Shown one piece after another: positions 8,629 through 18,747 of a stretch of DNA of 64,000 nucleotides (its first letter is position 1; every line of letters starts with the position of its first letter). This stretch comes from Paractinoplanes lichenicola (GTDB taxonomy: Bacteria; Actinomycetota; Actinomycetes; Mycobacteriales; Micromonosporaceae): contig NZ_JAENHO010000018.1 of NCBI RefSeq assembly GCF_016785085.1, positions 124,001-188,000 on the forward strand, in the 5' to 3' direction. The notes beneath the pieces are model-generated. The model had not been told where the DNA came from. It searched no databases and was given only the letters and a program-made list of their open reading frames with translations. A program made the translations under genes and the position numbers.

Positions 8629-9391
8629 TTGAAGGTTGCCGAACTTGCCGAGGTGGCCGGGGGTGATCCGTTGACGATGTGGGTGGCGGAGCAGCCGGGC
8701 GCGGTGATCTGGACCGCTGCGGGGGCTGCCGCGGTGGCCGCGCCGGGGTTGTCGCGTCGGGACCGGCTGGCGATTCACGGTGAGGCGGGTGCGGTGGCGA
8801 CGTTGTTGGGGAAGGTGGGGCCGTCGTTACGGCCGCTGGGTGCCTAGGGTCTGGTGGTCGCGGTGGCCGGGCGGCTGCCCGGATTGACCGTGGCGGGCCG
8901 CTTCGCGTGGATGGAGACGAGCACGTTGCCGGGCGCGGCGGGCGGTATGGACTCTGTGGCCGGGCCGGGTGGTGGCAGGGGCCGGTCGCAGGGTGAGTGT
9001 GATGCGGCCGGGCCGGATGGCATGGGTGGGTGCGGGGCGACGGCGATGCCAGGGGAGCCGCGCTGGCTGGCGGAGGGGAGCTCGACGAGGCGGCCGCCGT
9101 GTTGGCGGAGGCGTTCCCCGAGTCCTACGCGCAGGTCGGTGGGGCCGGTGTCGCCCGGCCTGCGAGGCGAGGACGGCCGACTGGTCGCGGTGGCGGCCGA
9201 TGCCTGGTCAGGGCGACGTACGGGGTTTCTGGCGGGCGTTGCCACCCGGCCCGGCCAGCGGGGGAAGGGCCGGGCGGCGACGCTCTGTGCCTTTGTCATC
9301 AGGGAACTGCTGCGCGGACGGGAGCGGGTGGCCCTGTTCGCGGATTAGTGGCGACGTACCGGAGGCGGCCGCCGCCTATCAGGTCACGTGA
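8629..9391 (+). pseudogene. Decayed GNAT-family acetyltransferase
   Basis: Three reading frames in succession give pieces of one GNAT protein. Frame 1 from 8629 gives AELAEVAGGDPLTMWVAEQPG up to SLRPLG and a stop at 8847. The frame starting near 9030 gives GGELDEAAAVLAEAFPESYAQ. Frame 1 again gives GLRGEDGRLVAVAADAW and TGFLAGVATRPGQRGKG, the acetyl-CoA-binding loop (R/Q-x-x-G-x-G/A type), then ALFAD and a stop near 9346; a last in-phase piece ends AAAYQ before 9388. At least three frame changes are needed to read it through. It ends against the GH3 gene on the other strand. No product is expected. Confidence 0.6.
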
Positions 9392-11627
9392 TCGTGAATG
9401 GGGCCCGCAGCAGGTCGCGTTCGCGGGAGTTTGGGCCTACCAGCAGTTCGAAGTCGCCGGGTTCGACTACTCGGTGGCCGTCGGCGGTGACCAGTGAGCA
9501 GTCCGCCGCCGGCAGTTCGAGGTCGACCGTGACCTGTTCGCCCGGCGGCACCGAGACCTGCCGGTACGCCTTGAGCTCGCGGCCGGCCCAGGTGACCGAC
9601 GTGACGAGGTCGCTGATGTAGACCTGCACCGTCTCGAGGGCCGGGCGCGTGCCGCTGTTGGTCAGTGTGACCGTCGCGCGCACGGTTTCCGTGGAGTTGA
9701 CCGACGGCGTGGTGACGGTCAGATCCCCGTACGTGATCGTGGTGTAGGAAAGGCCCTCACCGAACGCGAACAGCGGGTCCTGCGTCAGGTCGGCGTATCG
9801 GCTGCCGTGCTGGCCGCGGATCGTGTTGTAGTACACCGGCTGCTGCCCGACGTGCCGGGCGACCGACAGTGGCAGGCGGCCGGTCGGGTCGATCAGGCCC
9901 AGCACGAGCTCGGCGATCGCCCGGCCGCCGCGCATGCCGGGGTTGAAGGCCTGGATGATCGCGGCCGCGTTCAGGGCGGACGGCGGGAGCACCGAAGGCT
10001 TCGAGTTGACCAGCACGACGATCATCGGGGTTTTCGTGGCCGCGATCGCGTCGAGCAGGGCGATCTGGCCGCCCAGCAGTTCCAGCGTCGCGGTCGACTT
10101 GTGCTCGCCGGTCAGGTTGACCGTGTCGCCGACCACCACGACCGCGTAGTCGGAGCGGATCGCCTTGTCGCGAGCCACGTCGATCATGTGGTGGTCGACC
10201 GGGGCGCCCTGTGAGATCGGCGGCCGTGGCTGCCCGTCGGGGTAGGTGTCGCCCTCGGGGTCGGCCACCAGGCGCTCGATCTCGGCGCCGCGGGCGTATT
10301 CGATCACCCAGCCGGTCGGGGCGACCGCCTTGAAGCCGTCGAGCACCGTCTCGGTCAGCTCGCGCGGGTGACCGTCGGGCAGCCAGTCGACCTGGCCCGA
10401 GTCGCCGGCCCAGTCGCCGAGCTGCGCGGACACGTTGTCGGCGTTCGGGCCGATGACCGCCACGCGGCGGAACTTCTCGGTGGAGAGAGGCAGCACGCCG
10501 TCGTTCTTGAGAAGCACCAGCGAGCGCCGGGCCACCTCGAGGTTGAGCTCGGCATGCTCGGGGGAGCCGATCACCGTCTCGATCAGCGAGGGCGAGGGCG
10601 CGCGCGGGTTCTCGAACAGGCCCAGCTCGAACTTGAGGCGCAGGATCCGGCGTACGGCCTCGTCGATCTCCTCCTCGGCCAGCAGCCCGCGCTCGACCGC
10701 CTCCTGCGCGCCCTCGAAGAAGCCCGGGGTGACCATGACCAGGTCGTTGCCGGCCTTCACGGCGACGGCGGCGGCCTCGGCGTAGTCGGCGCAGACCTTC
10801 TGCTCCCAGACCATGCGCCCGACGTTGTCCCAGTCGGTGACGAGCGTGCCGGTGAAGCCCCACTCCTCTTTGAGCACGTCGTTGAGCAGCCACTTGTTGG
10901 CCGTGATGGGCACGCCGTCCATCGACTGGTAACCCAGCATGAAGACCCGGCAGCCCTCCTTGGCGACCCGCTCGAACGGGGGCAGGAACCACGAGCGCAG
11001 CTTGCGCCGGCTGATGTCGGCCTCGCTGGCGTCGCGGCCGCCCTGGGTCTCGGAATAGCCCGCGAAGTGCTTGGCCGTGGCCAGGATCGCGGTCGGGTCG
11101 CTCAGCCCGCCGCCCTGATAGCCGCGGATCATCGCCGAGCCGAACTCGCCGATCAGGAACGGGTCCTCGCCGAAGGTCTCGTCGACCCGGCCCCAGCGCA
11201 GGTCGCGGGTGATGCAGAGGACGGGGGAGAAGGTCCAGTGGATGCCCGTGGCGGCCACCTCGACGGCGGTGGTGCGGGCGACCCGCTCGAGCAGGCCGGC
11301 GTCCCAGCTGGCGGCCATCCCGAGCTGGGTCGGGAAGATCGTCGCGCCGGGCCAGAACGAGTGGCCGTGGATGCAGTCCTCCGCCGTGAGCAGCGGAATC
11401 TGCAGCCGGGTCTTGGCCACCAGGTCGATCGCCTCGAGCATCTTGGCCGGGGAGGTGTGCAGGATCGAGCCCGCCAGCTTCTCGCTGACGATCTCCTTCA
11501 CGTCACCCCGGGCATCCAGCTGGAGCATCTGCCCGACCTTCTCGGGCAGGGTCATGCGACCCAGCAGATCGTCGACACGCTGGTCGACGGGGAGCGATGC
11601 ATCCCGGTACGGGACGTCAGCAGGCAC
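9384..11627 (-). CDS. Glycoside hydrolase family 3 beta-glucosidase-type enzyme
   Basis: A 747-residue enzyme hydrolysing terminal beta-linked sugars with retention. Domain order: GH3 N-terminal TIM barrel (about 1-325) with KHFAGYSETQGGRD and GFTGTLVTDWDNV, the Asp of TDW being the expected nucleophile; GH3 C-terminal alpha/beta sandwich (about 365-590) with RSLVLLKNDGVLPL and FNPGMRGGRAIAEL; and a fibronectin III-like domain (about 640-740). No signal peptide is seen, so it is probably cytoplasmic and acts on imported oligosaccharides. PDPLFAFGEGLSYT-type text near 600 (DPLFAFGEGLSYT) is typical of BglX-like enzymes. Single gene; the upstream dyad at 11697-11731 could be regulatory. Confidence 0.93.
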   Translation of the reverse strand: MPADVPYRDASLPVDQRVDDLLGRMTLPEKVGQMLQLDARGDVKEIVSEKLAGSILHTSPAKMLEAIDLVAKTRLQIPLLTAEDCIHGHSFWPGATIFPTQLGMAASWDAGLLERVARTTAVEVAATGIHWTFSPVLCITRDLRWGRVDETFGEDPFLIGEFGSAMIRGYQGGGLSDPTAILATAKHFAGYSETQGGRDASEADISRRKLRSWFLPPFERVAKEGCRVFMLGYQSMDGVPITANKWLLNDVLKEEWGFTGTLVTDWDNVGRMVWEQKVCADYAEAAAVAVKAGNDLVMVTPGFFEGAQEAVERGLLAEEEIDEAVRRILRLKFELGLFENPRAPSPSLIETVIGSPEHAELNLEVARRSLVLLKNDGVLPLSTEKFRRVAVIGPNADNVSAQLGDWAGDSGQVDWLPDGHPRELTETVLDGFKAVAPTGWVIEYARGAEIERLVADPEGDTYPDGQPRPPISQGAPVDHHMIDVARDKAIRSDYAVVVVGDTVNLTGEHKSTATLELLGGQIALLDAIAATKTPMIVVLVNSKPSVLPPSALNAAAIIQAFNPGMRGGRAIAELVLGLIDPTGRLPLSVARHVGQQPVYYNTIRGQHGSRYADLTQDPLFAFGEGLSYTTITYGDLTVTTPSVNSTETVRATVTLTNSGTRPALETVQVYISDLVTSVTWAGRELKAYRQVSVPPGEQVTVDLELPAADCSLVTADGHRVVEPGDFELLVGPNSRERDLLRAPFTIT

Positions 11628-11696
11628 GAGCGCCTCCGGTCGTCATGACCGCGGTGGCACGGTCTGCGAAACACGAACAACCGGGAGTCTTCCAGC

Positions 11697-11731
11697 CCGG
11701 AACCGGTTACGGGAGACCGGTGCGGTTCCGG
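11697..11731. promoter_or_regulatory. 9-bp inverted repeat between small gene and GH3 gene
   Basis: CCGGAACCG (11697-11705) and CGGTTCCGG (11723-11731) are perfect complements with a 17-nt spacer that itself contains ACCGGT-like sequence. It lies downstream of the small minus-strand gene and about 70 bp upstream of the GH3 start. No T-run follows on either strand, so an operator for the glucosidase gene is as likely as a terminator. Confidence 0.4.
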
Positions 11732-11741
11732 AACTTTTCAC

Positions 11742-11984
11742 TTAGTTGTCAGAATCGGTCTCCTCGATGCTCGGCACTTCGATGCCGGCCGCCTCCAGCG
11801 CGTCCCGCCGGGCCTCGGCCGCCTCCTTCTCGCGCTCGGCCAGCGTGGCGTATTCGACCAGCACGGCCGGGTCGTCGGTGTCCTCGACCCGGTCGAAGTA
11901 GCGCTGAGTGGTGCGGACCGCTTCCGCGTATGCCGCGGCGGCTTCCCGGAGAGCTTTGATCGTGTCAGCCATGGGTGAAGTCAT
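11742..11984 (-). CDS. Small conserved-looking coiled protein, unknown function
   Basis: An 80-residue, strongly acidic, helical protein: MTSPMADTIKALREAAAAYA, then RYFDRVEDTDDPAVLVEYA and REKEAAEARRDALEAAG. Heptad-like spacing suggests a helical hairpin or coiled coil; there is no membrane segment or catalytic motif. The start at 11984 lies two bases after the stop of the dehydrogenase gene on the same strand (TGATATG), implying one transcript; an inner ATG at 11972 (MADTIK) is an equally good start. Longer upstream reading overlaps the dehydrogenase and is unlikely. No function can be given. Confidence 0.65.
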   Translation of the reverse strand: MTSPMADTIKALREAAAAYAEAVRTTQRYFDRVEDTDDPAVLVEYATLAEREKEAAEARRDALEAAGIEVPSIEETDSDN

Positions 11985-11985
11985 A

Positions 11986-12669
11986 TCACCAGGGCACGAC
12001 ACCGGCCCGGTCGAAGAAGCCACCCGTCGGACCTTCGGGGCCGACCTGAGCCAGCCGTACGACGGCCTCGGCGCCCTCGGCCACGGTCTGCGTGCCCTGG
12101 TGCCGGTTGAAGTCGGTGGCCGTGAAGCCCGGGTCGACGCAGTTGATCCGGAACGCCGGCAGCGCCTTGGCGTACTGCACTGTGAGCATGTTCACGCCCG
12201 CCTTGGCCGCCCCGTACGCGAACGGCGTGAACGACGACGCGATCGACTCGGGGTCGGTGGCCAGGTGCAGCGAGCCGAGCCCGCTGGTCACGTTGACGAT
12301 GACCGGCCGGGCCGACTTCTCCAGCCGCGGCAGGAACGCCTTGGTCACCCGGACCAGGCCGAACAGGTTGACCTCGAACATCGGGCGCATGGGCTCGGGG
12401 TCCAGCTCGAAGGCCGTGGGCAGCGGTCCGGGCACGCCGGCGTTGTTGATGAGCACGTCGAGCGCCCCGACCGTCTCGGCGGCGGCCGCGACCGAGGCGT
12501 CGTCGGTCACGTCCAGCTGGACGGAGCGCCCGCCCAGCTCCCGGGCCGCCGCCTCGCCCCGCGTCACGTCGCGGGCGCCGATCCACACGTCGTGACCCGC
12601 GGCCAGCAGCTGCTTGGCCGTCTCGAAGCCGATTCCCTTGTTGGCGCCGGTGATCAGTGTTGTTGTCAT
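11986..12669 (-). CDS. Short-chain dehydrogenase/reductase (SDR)
   Basis: A 227-residue NAD(P)-dependent oxidoreductase of the classical SDR type. Motifs: TTLITGANKGIGFETAK at the N terminus (TGxxxGIG cofactor loop), LDVTDDASV, VLINNAGVPGP (NNAG), VNVTSGLGSL (catalytic Ser) and FAYGAAKAGVNMLT (YxxxK). The start is ATG 12669; upstream extension of the frame crosses the divergent promoter. The substrate is unknown; similar proteins are usually annotated as carbonyl reductase-like. It is divergent from an MmyB-type regulator with a palindrome between them, a layout in which the regulator usually controls the dehydrogenase. Confidence 0.92.
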   Translation of the reverse strand: MTTTLITGANKGIGFETAKQLLAAGHDVWIGARDVTRGEAAARELGGRSVQLDVTDDASVAAAAETVGALDVLINNAGVPGPLPTAFELDPEPMRPMFEVNLFGLVRVTKAFLPRLEKSARPVIVNVTSGLGSLHLATDPESIASSFTPFAYGAAKAGVNMLTVQYAKALPAFRINCVDPGFTATDFNRHQGTQTVAEGAEAVVRLAQVGPEGPTGGFFDRAGVVPW

Positions 12670-12704
12670 GCGTCGAGCCTGCGGCGGCCCCCGGCGGGGA
12701 AGAA

Positions 12705-12732
12705 GGCACTGCCAGTGCCAGGCAAAAGTGCC
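12705..12732. promoter_or_regulatory. Palindromic operator candidate between SDR and regulator genes
   Basis: GGCACTG-C-CAGTGCC at 12705-12719 is a perfect 15-bp palindrome. It is followed at once by a degenerate second dyad, GGCAAAAGTGCC (12721-12732). Both sit in the 85-bp region between the divergent starts at 12669 and 12755. The placement suggests binding of the MmyB-type regulator with cooperative control of both promoters. The identity of the binding protein is inferred from position. Confidence 0.6.
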
Positions 12733-12754
12733 CGCGGCAAGCGAGAGTGGGGGT

Positions 12755-13606
12755 ATGGCAACCGAGTTCGCGCGCGCGGTGCGGCGCTTCCGCGAGAGGC
12801 TCACCCCGGCCGAGGCGGGCCTGATCGCGGGTGGCCGGCGGCGCTCGCCGGGGCTGCGCCGCGAGGAGCTGGGGCGGCTGGCCGGCATCTCGGTCGACTA
12901 CGTCAACCGGATCGAGCAGGGCCGGGCCACCGCGCCGTCGCCGCAGGTGGTGGAGGCCTTGTGCCGGGCGCTGCGGCTCGACGCGGCCGAGCGGGAACAG
13001 CTGTTCGGGCTGGCCGGGCTGCGCGCGCCGGGCCGCGGCACGGTTCCCGGTCATCTCACGCCGGGCGTCCAGCGCCTTCTCGACCGCCTTTCCGGTACGC
13101 CGGTGGCCGTCTTCGACGCGGCCTGGAACCTGCTGCTGGCCAACGACTTGTGGCTGGCTCTCGCGGGTGGCCCGCCCGACCGCAACGTCGCCCGGATGCA
13201 CTTCCTCGGCGACCCGCCGCAGGTGCACCAGACGGCTGAGGACAACGCCGCCTTCGAGGCCGCGATCGTCGGCGACCTGCGGGCGGCCCGGGCGCGGTAT
13301 CCGGCGGACGCCGGGCTGCGTGCCCTGACCGACGAGCTGCTGGCGGGCAGCGAGACGTTCGCCACTCTGTGGGAGCGCGGCGACTCCGGCACCCACACCG
13401 CGTCCCGCAAAACGGTCAACCATCCCGTGGTCGGGCCGATGGAGCTCGACTGCGACGTGCTCACCGCGCCCGGCAGCGACGTGCGGATCGTGGCCTACAC
13501 GGCCGCCCCCTATTCCGAGGCCGAGTCCCGGCTGGCGTTGCTCGATGTGATCGGTCGGGAGCAACTCGCAAGGAGAATGGTGTTGCCGGGTCCTATGCAC
13601 GGTTGA
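12755..13606 (+). CDS. XRE-family regulator with MmyB-like ligand-binding domain
   Basis: A 283-residue DNA-binding regulator. Residues 25-85 form the helix-turn-helix: RRSPGLRREELGRLAGIS, DYVNRIEQGRATAPSPQVV. The remainder matches the MmyB/MLTR ligand-binding fold: PVAVFDAAWNLLLANDLW, NVARMHFLGDPP, then FATLWERGDSGTHTASRKTV and VRIVAYTAAPYSEAESRLALL. These domains are PAS-like and bind small, often fatty, ligands. ATG 12755 was chosen; a GCGAGAGTGGGG stretch precedes it. Divergent from the SDR gene and likely its regulator through the palindrome at 12705. Confidence 0.9.
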   Translation: MATEFARAVRRFRERLTPAEAGLIAGGRRRSPGLRREELGRLAGISVDYVNRIEQGRATAPSPQVVEALCRALRLDAAEREQLFGLAGLRAPGRGTVPGHLTPGVQRLLDRLSGTPVAVFDAAWNLLLANDLWLALAGGPPDRNVARMHFLGDPPQVHQTAEDNAAFEAAIVGDLRAARARYPADAGLRALTDELLAGSETFATLWERGDSGTHTASRKTVNHPVVGPMELDCDVLTAPGSDVRIVAYTAAPYSEAESRLALLDVIGREQLARRMVLPGPMHG

Positions 13607-13634
13607 TACGGTCTCCTGCATAGTCATGCGGAGG
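13590..13634 (+). promoter_or_regulatory. Candidate ARG box overlapping the argC ribosome site
   Basis: The leader holds CTCCTGCAT-AGTC-ATGCGGAG (13613-13633), a near-perfect dyad with TGCAT half-sites like actinomycete ARG boxes, and a looser TATGCAC...TTGATA just upstream. The right half overlaps GGAGG, the argC Shine-Dalgarno sequence, 5 nt before ATG 13640. ArgR, encoded at the end of the operon, would bind here with arginine to repress. Binding itself is inferred. Confidence 0.55.
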
Positions 13635-13639
13635 TTGGT

Positions 13640-14641
13640 ATGGGAATCCGGGTCGCGGTCGCTGGGGCCAGTGGATATGCGGGCGGCGAGCTGCTGCGCC
13701 TGCTCGCCGGTCACCCCGAGTTCGATCTCGTGGCCGCCACGGCCCACTCGCAGGCGGGGGCGCACGTCACCGCCGTACACCCGCAGTTGGCCGGTCTCGA
13801 CCTCACGCTGACCGCGACCGACGCGGCCGGCCTGAGCGACGCCGACCTGGTGTTTCTCGCCCTGCCGCACGGGCAGTCGGCGGCGATCGCGGCGCAGCTG
13901 CCCGAGACCGTCAAGATCGTGGACCTGGGCGCGGACTTCCGGCTCAAGGACCCCGCGCTGTGGGAGCGGTATTACGGCGGCGAGCACGCCGGCACGTGGA
14001 CGTACGGCTTGCCCGAATTGCCCGGCCAGCGCGAGCTGATCGCCGGCGCGAACAGGGTGGCGAACACGGGCTGTTATGCGGCCACCATCACACTCGCGCT
14101 GGCGCCGCTCATCGCCGCCGGCGTGGCCGACCCGGCCGACGTGGTCGTGGTGGCGAGCTCCGGCACGTCCGGCGCGGGCCGCGGTGCGAAGGTGAACCTG
14201 CTGGCGAGCGAGGTGATGGGCGACCTCTCGCCGTACAAGGTGGGCGCCCACCAGCACGTGCCCGAGATCAAGCAGGCCACCGGGGCGACGTCGCTCTCGA
14301 TGACCCCGGTGCTGGCCCCGATGCCGCGCGGCATCCTGGCCACCGTCACGGCCCGCCGGCTGACCGGCGGCGACCCCCGCGAGGCGCTGCTGCAGGCGTA
14401 CGGGAATGAGCCTTTCATCCATGTCCTTCCGGCGGGCACGTGGCCGCACACGGCCGCCACCGCCGGGTCCAACTCGTGCCACCTGCAGGCCACGGTCGAC
14501 GTCGACTCGGGCCGCATCGTGGTCGTGAGCGCGCTCGACAACCTCGGCAAGGGCGCCGCGGGTCAGGCCGTGCAATGCGCCAACCTCATGTCCGGCCTGC
14601 CCGAGACGACGGGCCTGTCCGTGTTCGGAGTCGCACCGTGA
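13640..14641 (+). CDS. argC: N-acetyl-gamma-glutamyl-phosphate reductase
   Basis: A 333-residue cytoplasmic enzyme that reduces N-acetylglutamyl-5-phosphate to the semialdehyde with NADPH, the third step of arginine synthesis. It starts MGIRVAVAGASGYAGGELLR (Rossmann loop). The catalytic cysteine is C145 in ANTGCYAATI, and the conserved HQHVPEI segment is present. Length fits the short actinobacterial ArgC type. ATG 13640 has GGAGG 5 nt upstream. First gene of the arg operon; the next gene starts within its stop codon (GTGA). Confidence 0.97.
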   Translation: MGIRVAVAGASGYAGGELLRLLAGHPEFDLVAATAHSQAGAHVTAVHPQLAGLDLTLTATDAAGLSDADLVFLALPHGQSAAIAAQLPETVKIVDLGADFRLKDPALWERYYGGEHAGTWTYGLPELPGQRELIAGANRVANTGCYAATITLALAPLIAAGVADPADVVVVASSGTSGAGRGAKVNLLASEVMGDLSPYKVGAHQHVPEIKQATGATSLSMTPVLAPMPRGILATVTARRLTGGDPREALLQAYGNEPFIHVLPAGTWPHTAATAGSNSCHLQATVDVDSGRIVVVSALDNLGKGAAGQAVQCANLMSGLPETTGLSVFGVAP

Positions 14642-15810
14642 CCGTCACCACCCCCAAGGGCTTCCGGGCGTCGGGCGTCGCCGCCGGCCTCAAGCCCTCC
14701 GGCAACCTCGACGTGGCCCTGGTCGTCAACGACGGCCCCGACTTCACCGCGGCGGGCGTCTTCACCGGCAACCGGGTCAAGGCCGCGCCCGTGCTCTGGA
14801 GCCAGCAGGTGCTCAAGGGCGGCATCGTGCGCGCGGTCGTGCTCAACTCGGGCGGCGCCAACGCGTGCACCGGCAGCCAGGGCTTCCGCGACACGCACGC
14901 CACCGCCGAGCACACCGCGACCGTGCTGCGCGGCGGCCCCAAGCCTCAGCTGATCGGCGCGGGCGACGTGGCCGTCTGCTCGACCGGCCTGATCGGCGAG
15001 CTGCTGCCCATGGACAAGCTGCTGCCGGGCGTGTCCGCTGCCGCAAAAGATCTTTCTGAATCAAAAGGCGACAAAGCGGCCGAGGCGATCATGACGACCG
15101 ACACCGTGGCCAAGAACGCGGTCGTCCAGCGGGAGGGCTGGTCGGTCGGCGGCATCGCCAAGGGTGCCGGCATGCTCGCCCCGGCCCTGGCCACCATGCT
15201 CGTGGTGATCACCACCGACGCCAGCGCCGACAACGAGGTGCTCGACGCGGCCCTGCGCGAGGCGACCCGGCTGACCTTCGACCGGATCGACGCCGACGGC
15301 TGCATGTCGACCAACGACACCGTGCTGCTGCTGGCCAGCGGCGCCTCCGACGTGCAGCCCACGCCCGAGGAGCTGACCGCGGCGGTCACCCAGGTCTGCC
15401 ACGACCTGGCCCAGCAGCTGATCACCGACGCCGAGGGCGCCACCAAGCACGTCGCGATCGAGGTCAAGGGCGCGGCCAGCGAGGCCGACGCGGTCGAGGT
15501 GGGCCGCACGGTGGCCGGCAACAACCTGGTCAAGACGGCCCTGTTCGGCAACGACCCGAACTGGGGACGCATCCTGGCCGCGGTCGGCACCACCCAGGCG
15601 CGCTTCGAGCCCGACCGGATCGACGTGGCGATCAACGACGTGTGGATCTGCAAGGGCGGGGCGGCCGCGGAGGACAGGTCCAAGGTCGACCTCTCCGGGC
15701 GCGACGTGCGGATCACGATCAACCTGCGCGAGGGCGAGATGGACGCGACGATCTGGACCACCGACTTGTCGCACGCCTACGTGCACGAGAACTCGGCCTA
15801 CTCGTCGTGA
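14638..15810 (+). CDS. argJ: Bifunctional glutamate N-acetyltransferase / ornithine acetyltransferase
   Basis: A 390-residue enzyme that moves the acetyl group from N-acetylornithine to glutamate, closing the acetyl cycle. Conserved blocks: VLNSGGANACTG near residue 68, KGAGMLAPALATMLVVITTDA with the self-cleavage/nucleophile Thr at about residue 186, and GNDPNWGRILAAVG. The precursor is expected to cut itself before Thr186 into alpha and beta chains. The GTG start at 14638 overlaps the argC stop; the sequence then reads MTVTTPKGF. Whether it also uses acetyl-CoA (bifunctional) is not decidable from sequence alone. Confidence 0.96.
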   Translation: MTVTTPKGFRASGVAAGLKPSGNLDVALVVNDGPDFTAAGVFTGNRVKAAPVLWSQQVLKGGIVRAVVLNSGGANACTGSQGFRDTHATAEHTATVLRGGPKPQLIGAGDVAVCSTGLIGELLPMDKLLPGVSAAAKDLSESKGDKAAEAIMTTDTVAKNAVVQREGWSVGGIAKGAGMLAPALATMLVVITTDASADNEVLDAALREATRLTFDRIDADGCMSTNDTVLLLASGASDVQPTPEELTAAVTQVCHDLAQQLITDAEGATKHVAIEVKGAASEADAVEVGRTVAGNNLVKTALFGNDPNWGRILAAVGTTQARFEPDRIDVAINDVWICKGGAAAEDRSKVDLSGRDVRITINLREGEMDATIWTTDLSHAYVHENSAYSS

Positions 15811-16670
15811 GCTCGGAGAAGGCCGCGGTCCTGGTCGAGGCGCTCCCGTGGCTGGAGCGCTTCCACGGCTCCACAATCGTGATCAAGTACGGCGGCAACG
15901 CCATGATCAATCCTGAGCTGCAACAGGCCTTCGCGGCCGACATGGCGTTCCTGCGCTACGCGGGGATCAAGCCGGTCGTCGTGCACGGCGGCGGCCCGCA
16001 GATCAGCCGGATGCTCGACCGGTTCGGCATCGAGAGCGAGTTCCGCGGCGGCCTGCGCGTCACGACCCCGGAGGCGATGGAGGTCGTCCGGATGGTGCTG
16101 ACCGGGCAGGTCGGCCGCGAGCTGGTCGGACTGATCAACCGGCACGGCCCGCTGGCCGTCGGGCTCTCCGGCGAGGACGCCCACCTGTTCACCGCCGTAC
16201 GGCGGGGGGCTCTGATTGACGGTGAGCTGGTCGACATCGGACTGGTCGGGGACGTGGACCGGGTCGACACCTCGGCCGTCGACGACCTGATCGCGGCCGG
16301 CCGCATCCCGGTGATCGCCAGCGTCGCCCCCGACGCCGACGGGGTGGTGCACAACGTGAACGCCGACACCGCCGCGGCCGCGCTGGCCGAGGCCCTGGGC
16401 GCGCAGAAGCTGGTCGTGCTGACCGACGTGCCGGGCCTCTACACCGACTGGCCCGACACGTCGTCGCTGACCACCGAGATCGACGCCGACGCCCTGGCCA
16501 AGCTGCTGCCCCGGCTCGAGTCGGGCATGGTCCCCAAGATGGAGGCCTGCCTGCGAGCCGTACGCGGGGGCGTGCCCGCGGCCCACGTCATCGACGGCCG
16601 GGTCGCCCACTCGACGCTGCTCGAAGTCTTCACCCCGGAAGGAATAGGAACAATGGTGGTCCCGTCATGA
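15807..16670 (+). CDS. argB: Acetylglutamate kinase
   Basis: A 287-residue amino-acid kinase that phosphorylates N-acetylglutamate with ATP. Motifs: TIVIKYGGNAM (ATP-binding Lys-Gly-Gly), VVVHGGGPQISRML, HNVNADTAAAALAEALGA and KLVVLTDVPGLY. The N-terminal helix (VSSEKAAVLVEALPWLERF) seen in arginine-inhibited hexameric kinases is present, so feedback inhibition by arginine is likely. GTG 15807 overlaps the argJ stop; the frame is open further upstream but lies inside argJ. Confidence 0.96.
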   Translation: MSSEKAAVLVEALPWLERFHGSTIVIKYGGNAMINPELQQAFAADMAFLRYAGIKPVVVHGGGPQISRMLDRFGIESEFRGGLRVTTPEAMEVVRMVLTGQVGRELVGLINRHGPLAVGLSGEDAHLFTAVRRGALIDGELVDIGLVGDVDRVDTSAVDDLIAAGRIPVIASVAPDADGVVHNVNADTAAAALAEALGAQKLVVLTDVPGLYTDWPDTSSLTTEIDADALAKLLPRLESGMVPKMEACLRAVRGGVPAAHVIDGRVAHSTLLEVFTPEGIGTMVVPS

Positions 16671-17817
16671 GCTCGCTGATCGAGCGGTGGCAACAAGCGG
16701 GCATGAACAACTACGGCGCCCCGCAGGCCGCGTTCGTCCGAGGCGAGGGCGCGGTGATCACCGATGAGGACGGCAAGCAGTTCGTCGACTTCCTCGGCGG
16801 CATCGCGGTCAACGCGCTCGGTCACGCCCATCCGGCCGTGGTCGCCGCCGTCACCCAGCAGGTGCAGCAGCTCGGGCACGTCTCCAACTTCTACGTCGCC
16901 GAGCCGCCCGTGGCGCTGGCCGAGCTGCTGCTCGCGCTCGCGGGCCGGGCGGGCCGGGTCGTCTTCACCAACTCGGGGGCCGAGGCCAATGAGGCCGCCT
17001 TCAAGATCTCAAGACTGACGGGCCGTACGCACGTGGTCGCGACCCACGGCGGGTTCCACGGACGCACGATGGGTGCCCTGGCGCTGACGGGCCAGCCCGC
17101 CAAGGCTGATCCGTTTCGGCCGCTCCCGGGCGACGTCACGCATGTGACCTTCGGTGATTTGTCCGAGCTGGAAGCGGCCGTGAGCGGCGACACTGCCATG
17201 GTCATCCTCGAGCCGATCCAGGGTGAGAACGGCGTGGTCGTGCCGCCGCCCGGATACCTGGCCGGCGCGCGGGAGGTCTGCAACAGAACGGGCGCGCTGC
17301 TGGTGCTGGACGAGGTGCAGACGGGCATCGGCCGTACGGGACACTGGTTTCACCACCAGAGCGAGGGCGTCGAACCCGACCTCATCACCCTGGCCAAGGG
17401 TCTGGGCGGCGGCCTGCCCATCGGCGCCTGCATCGCCTTCGGCCCGGCCGCCGAGCTGTTCACCCCCGGCTCGCACGGCACCACCTTCGGCGGCAACCCG
17501 ATCTCGTGCGCGGCCGGCCTGGCCGTCATCCGCACGATCGCCGGCGAGGGCCTGCTCGACCACGTCAAGCGCGTCGGCGAGCAGCTGCGCCACGGCATCG
17601 AGGGCCTGAACCACCCCCTGATCAAAAACGTGCGCGGCGCCGGCCTGCTGCTCGGGATCGTGCTCGGCGAACCCGAGGCCGCCCGCGTCGCCGCCGCCCT
17701 CAAGGAAGCCGGGTTCCTCGTGAACGCCCCCCAGCCCGACGTCATCCGGCTCGCCCCGCCGCTGATCATCAGCCCCGAGCAGGCCGACGCGCTCATCGCG
17801 GCCCTGGCGGGTGTGCT

Positions 17818-17821
<4 letters not shown>
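16667..17821 (+). CDS. argD: Acetylornithine aminotransferase
   Basis: A 384-residue pyridoxal-phosphate enzyme of the class III aminotransferases that converts N-acetylglutamate semialdehyde to N-acetylornithine with glutamate as donor. Seen: TNSGAEANEAAFK near 101, LLVLDEVQTGIGRTG with the cofactor-binding D215, and LITLAKGLGGGLPIGA with the Schiff-base Lys at about 244. ATG 16667 overlaps the argB stop (ATGA). Many ArgD proteins also serve lysine synthesis; that cannot be judged here. Confidence 0.96.

Positions 17822-18743
<922 letters not shown>

Positions 18744-18747
<4 letters not shown>

Noticed and set aside
11697..11731. Rho-independent terminator
   Set aside because: A good stem but no T-run after it on either strand; kept only as an inverted repeat.
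11981..14575. An 864-codon minus-strand open frame
   Set aside because: Antisense to argC and the MmyB-type regulator with low-complexity Arg/Gly text; GC-rich codon bias creates such frames.
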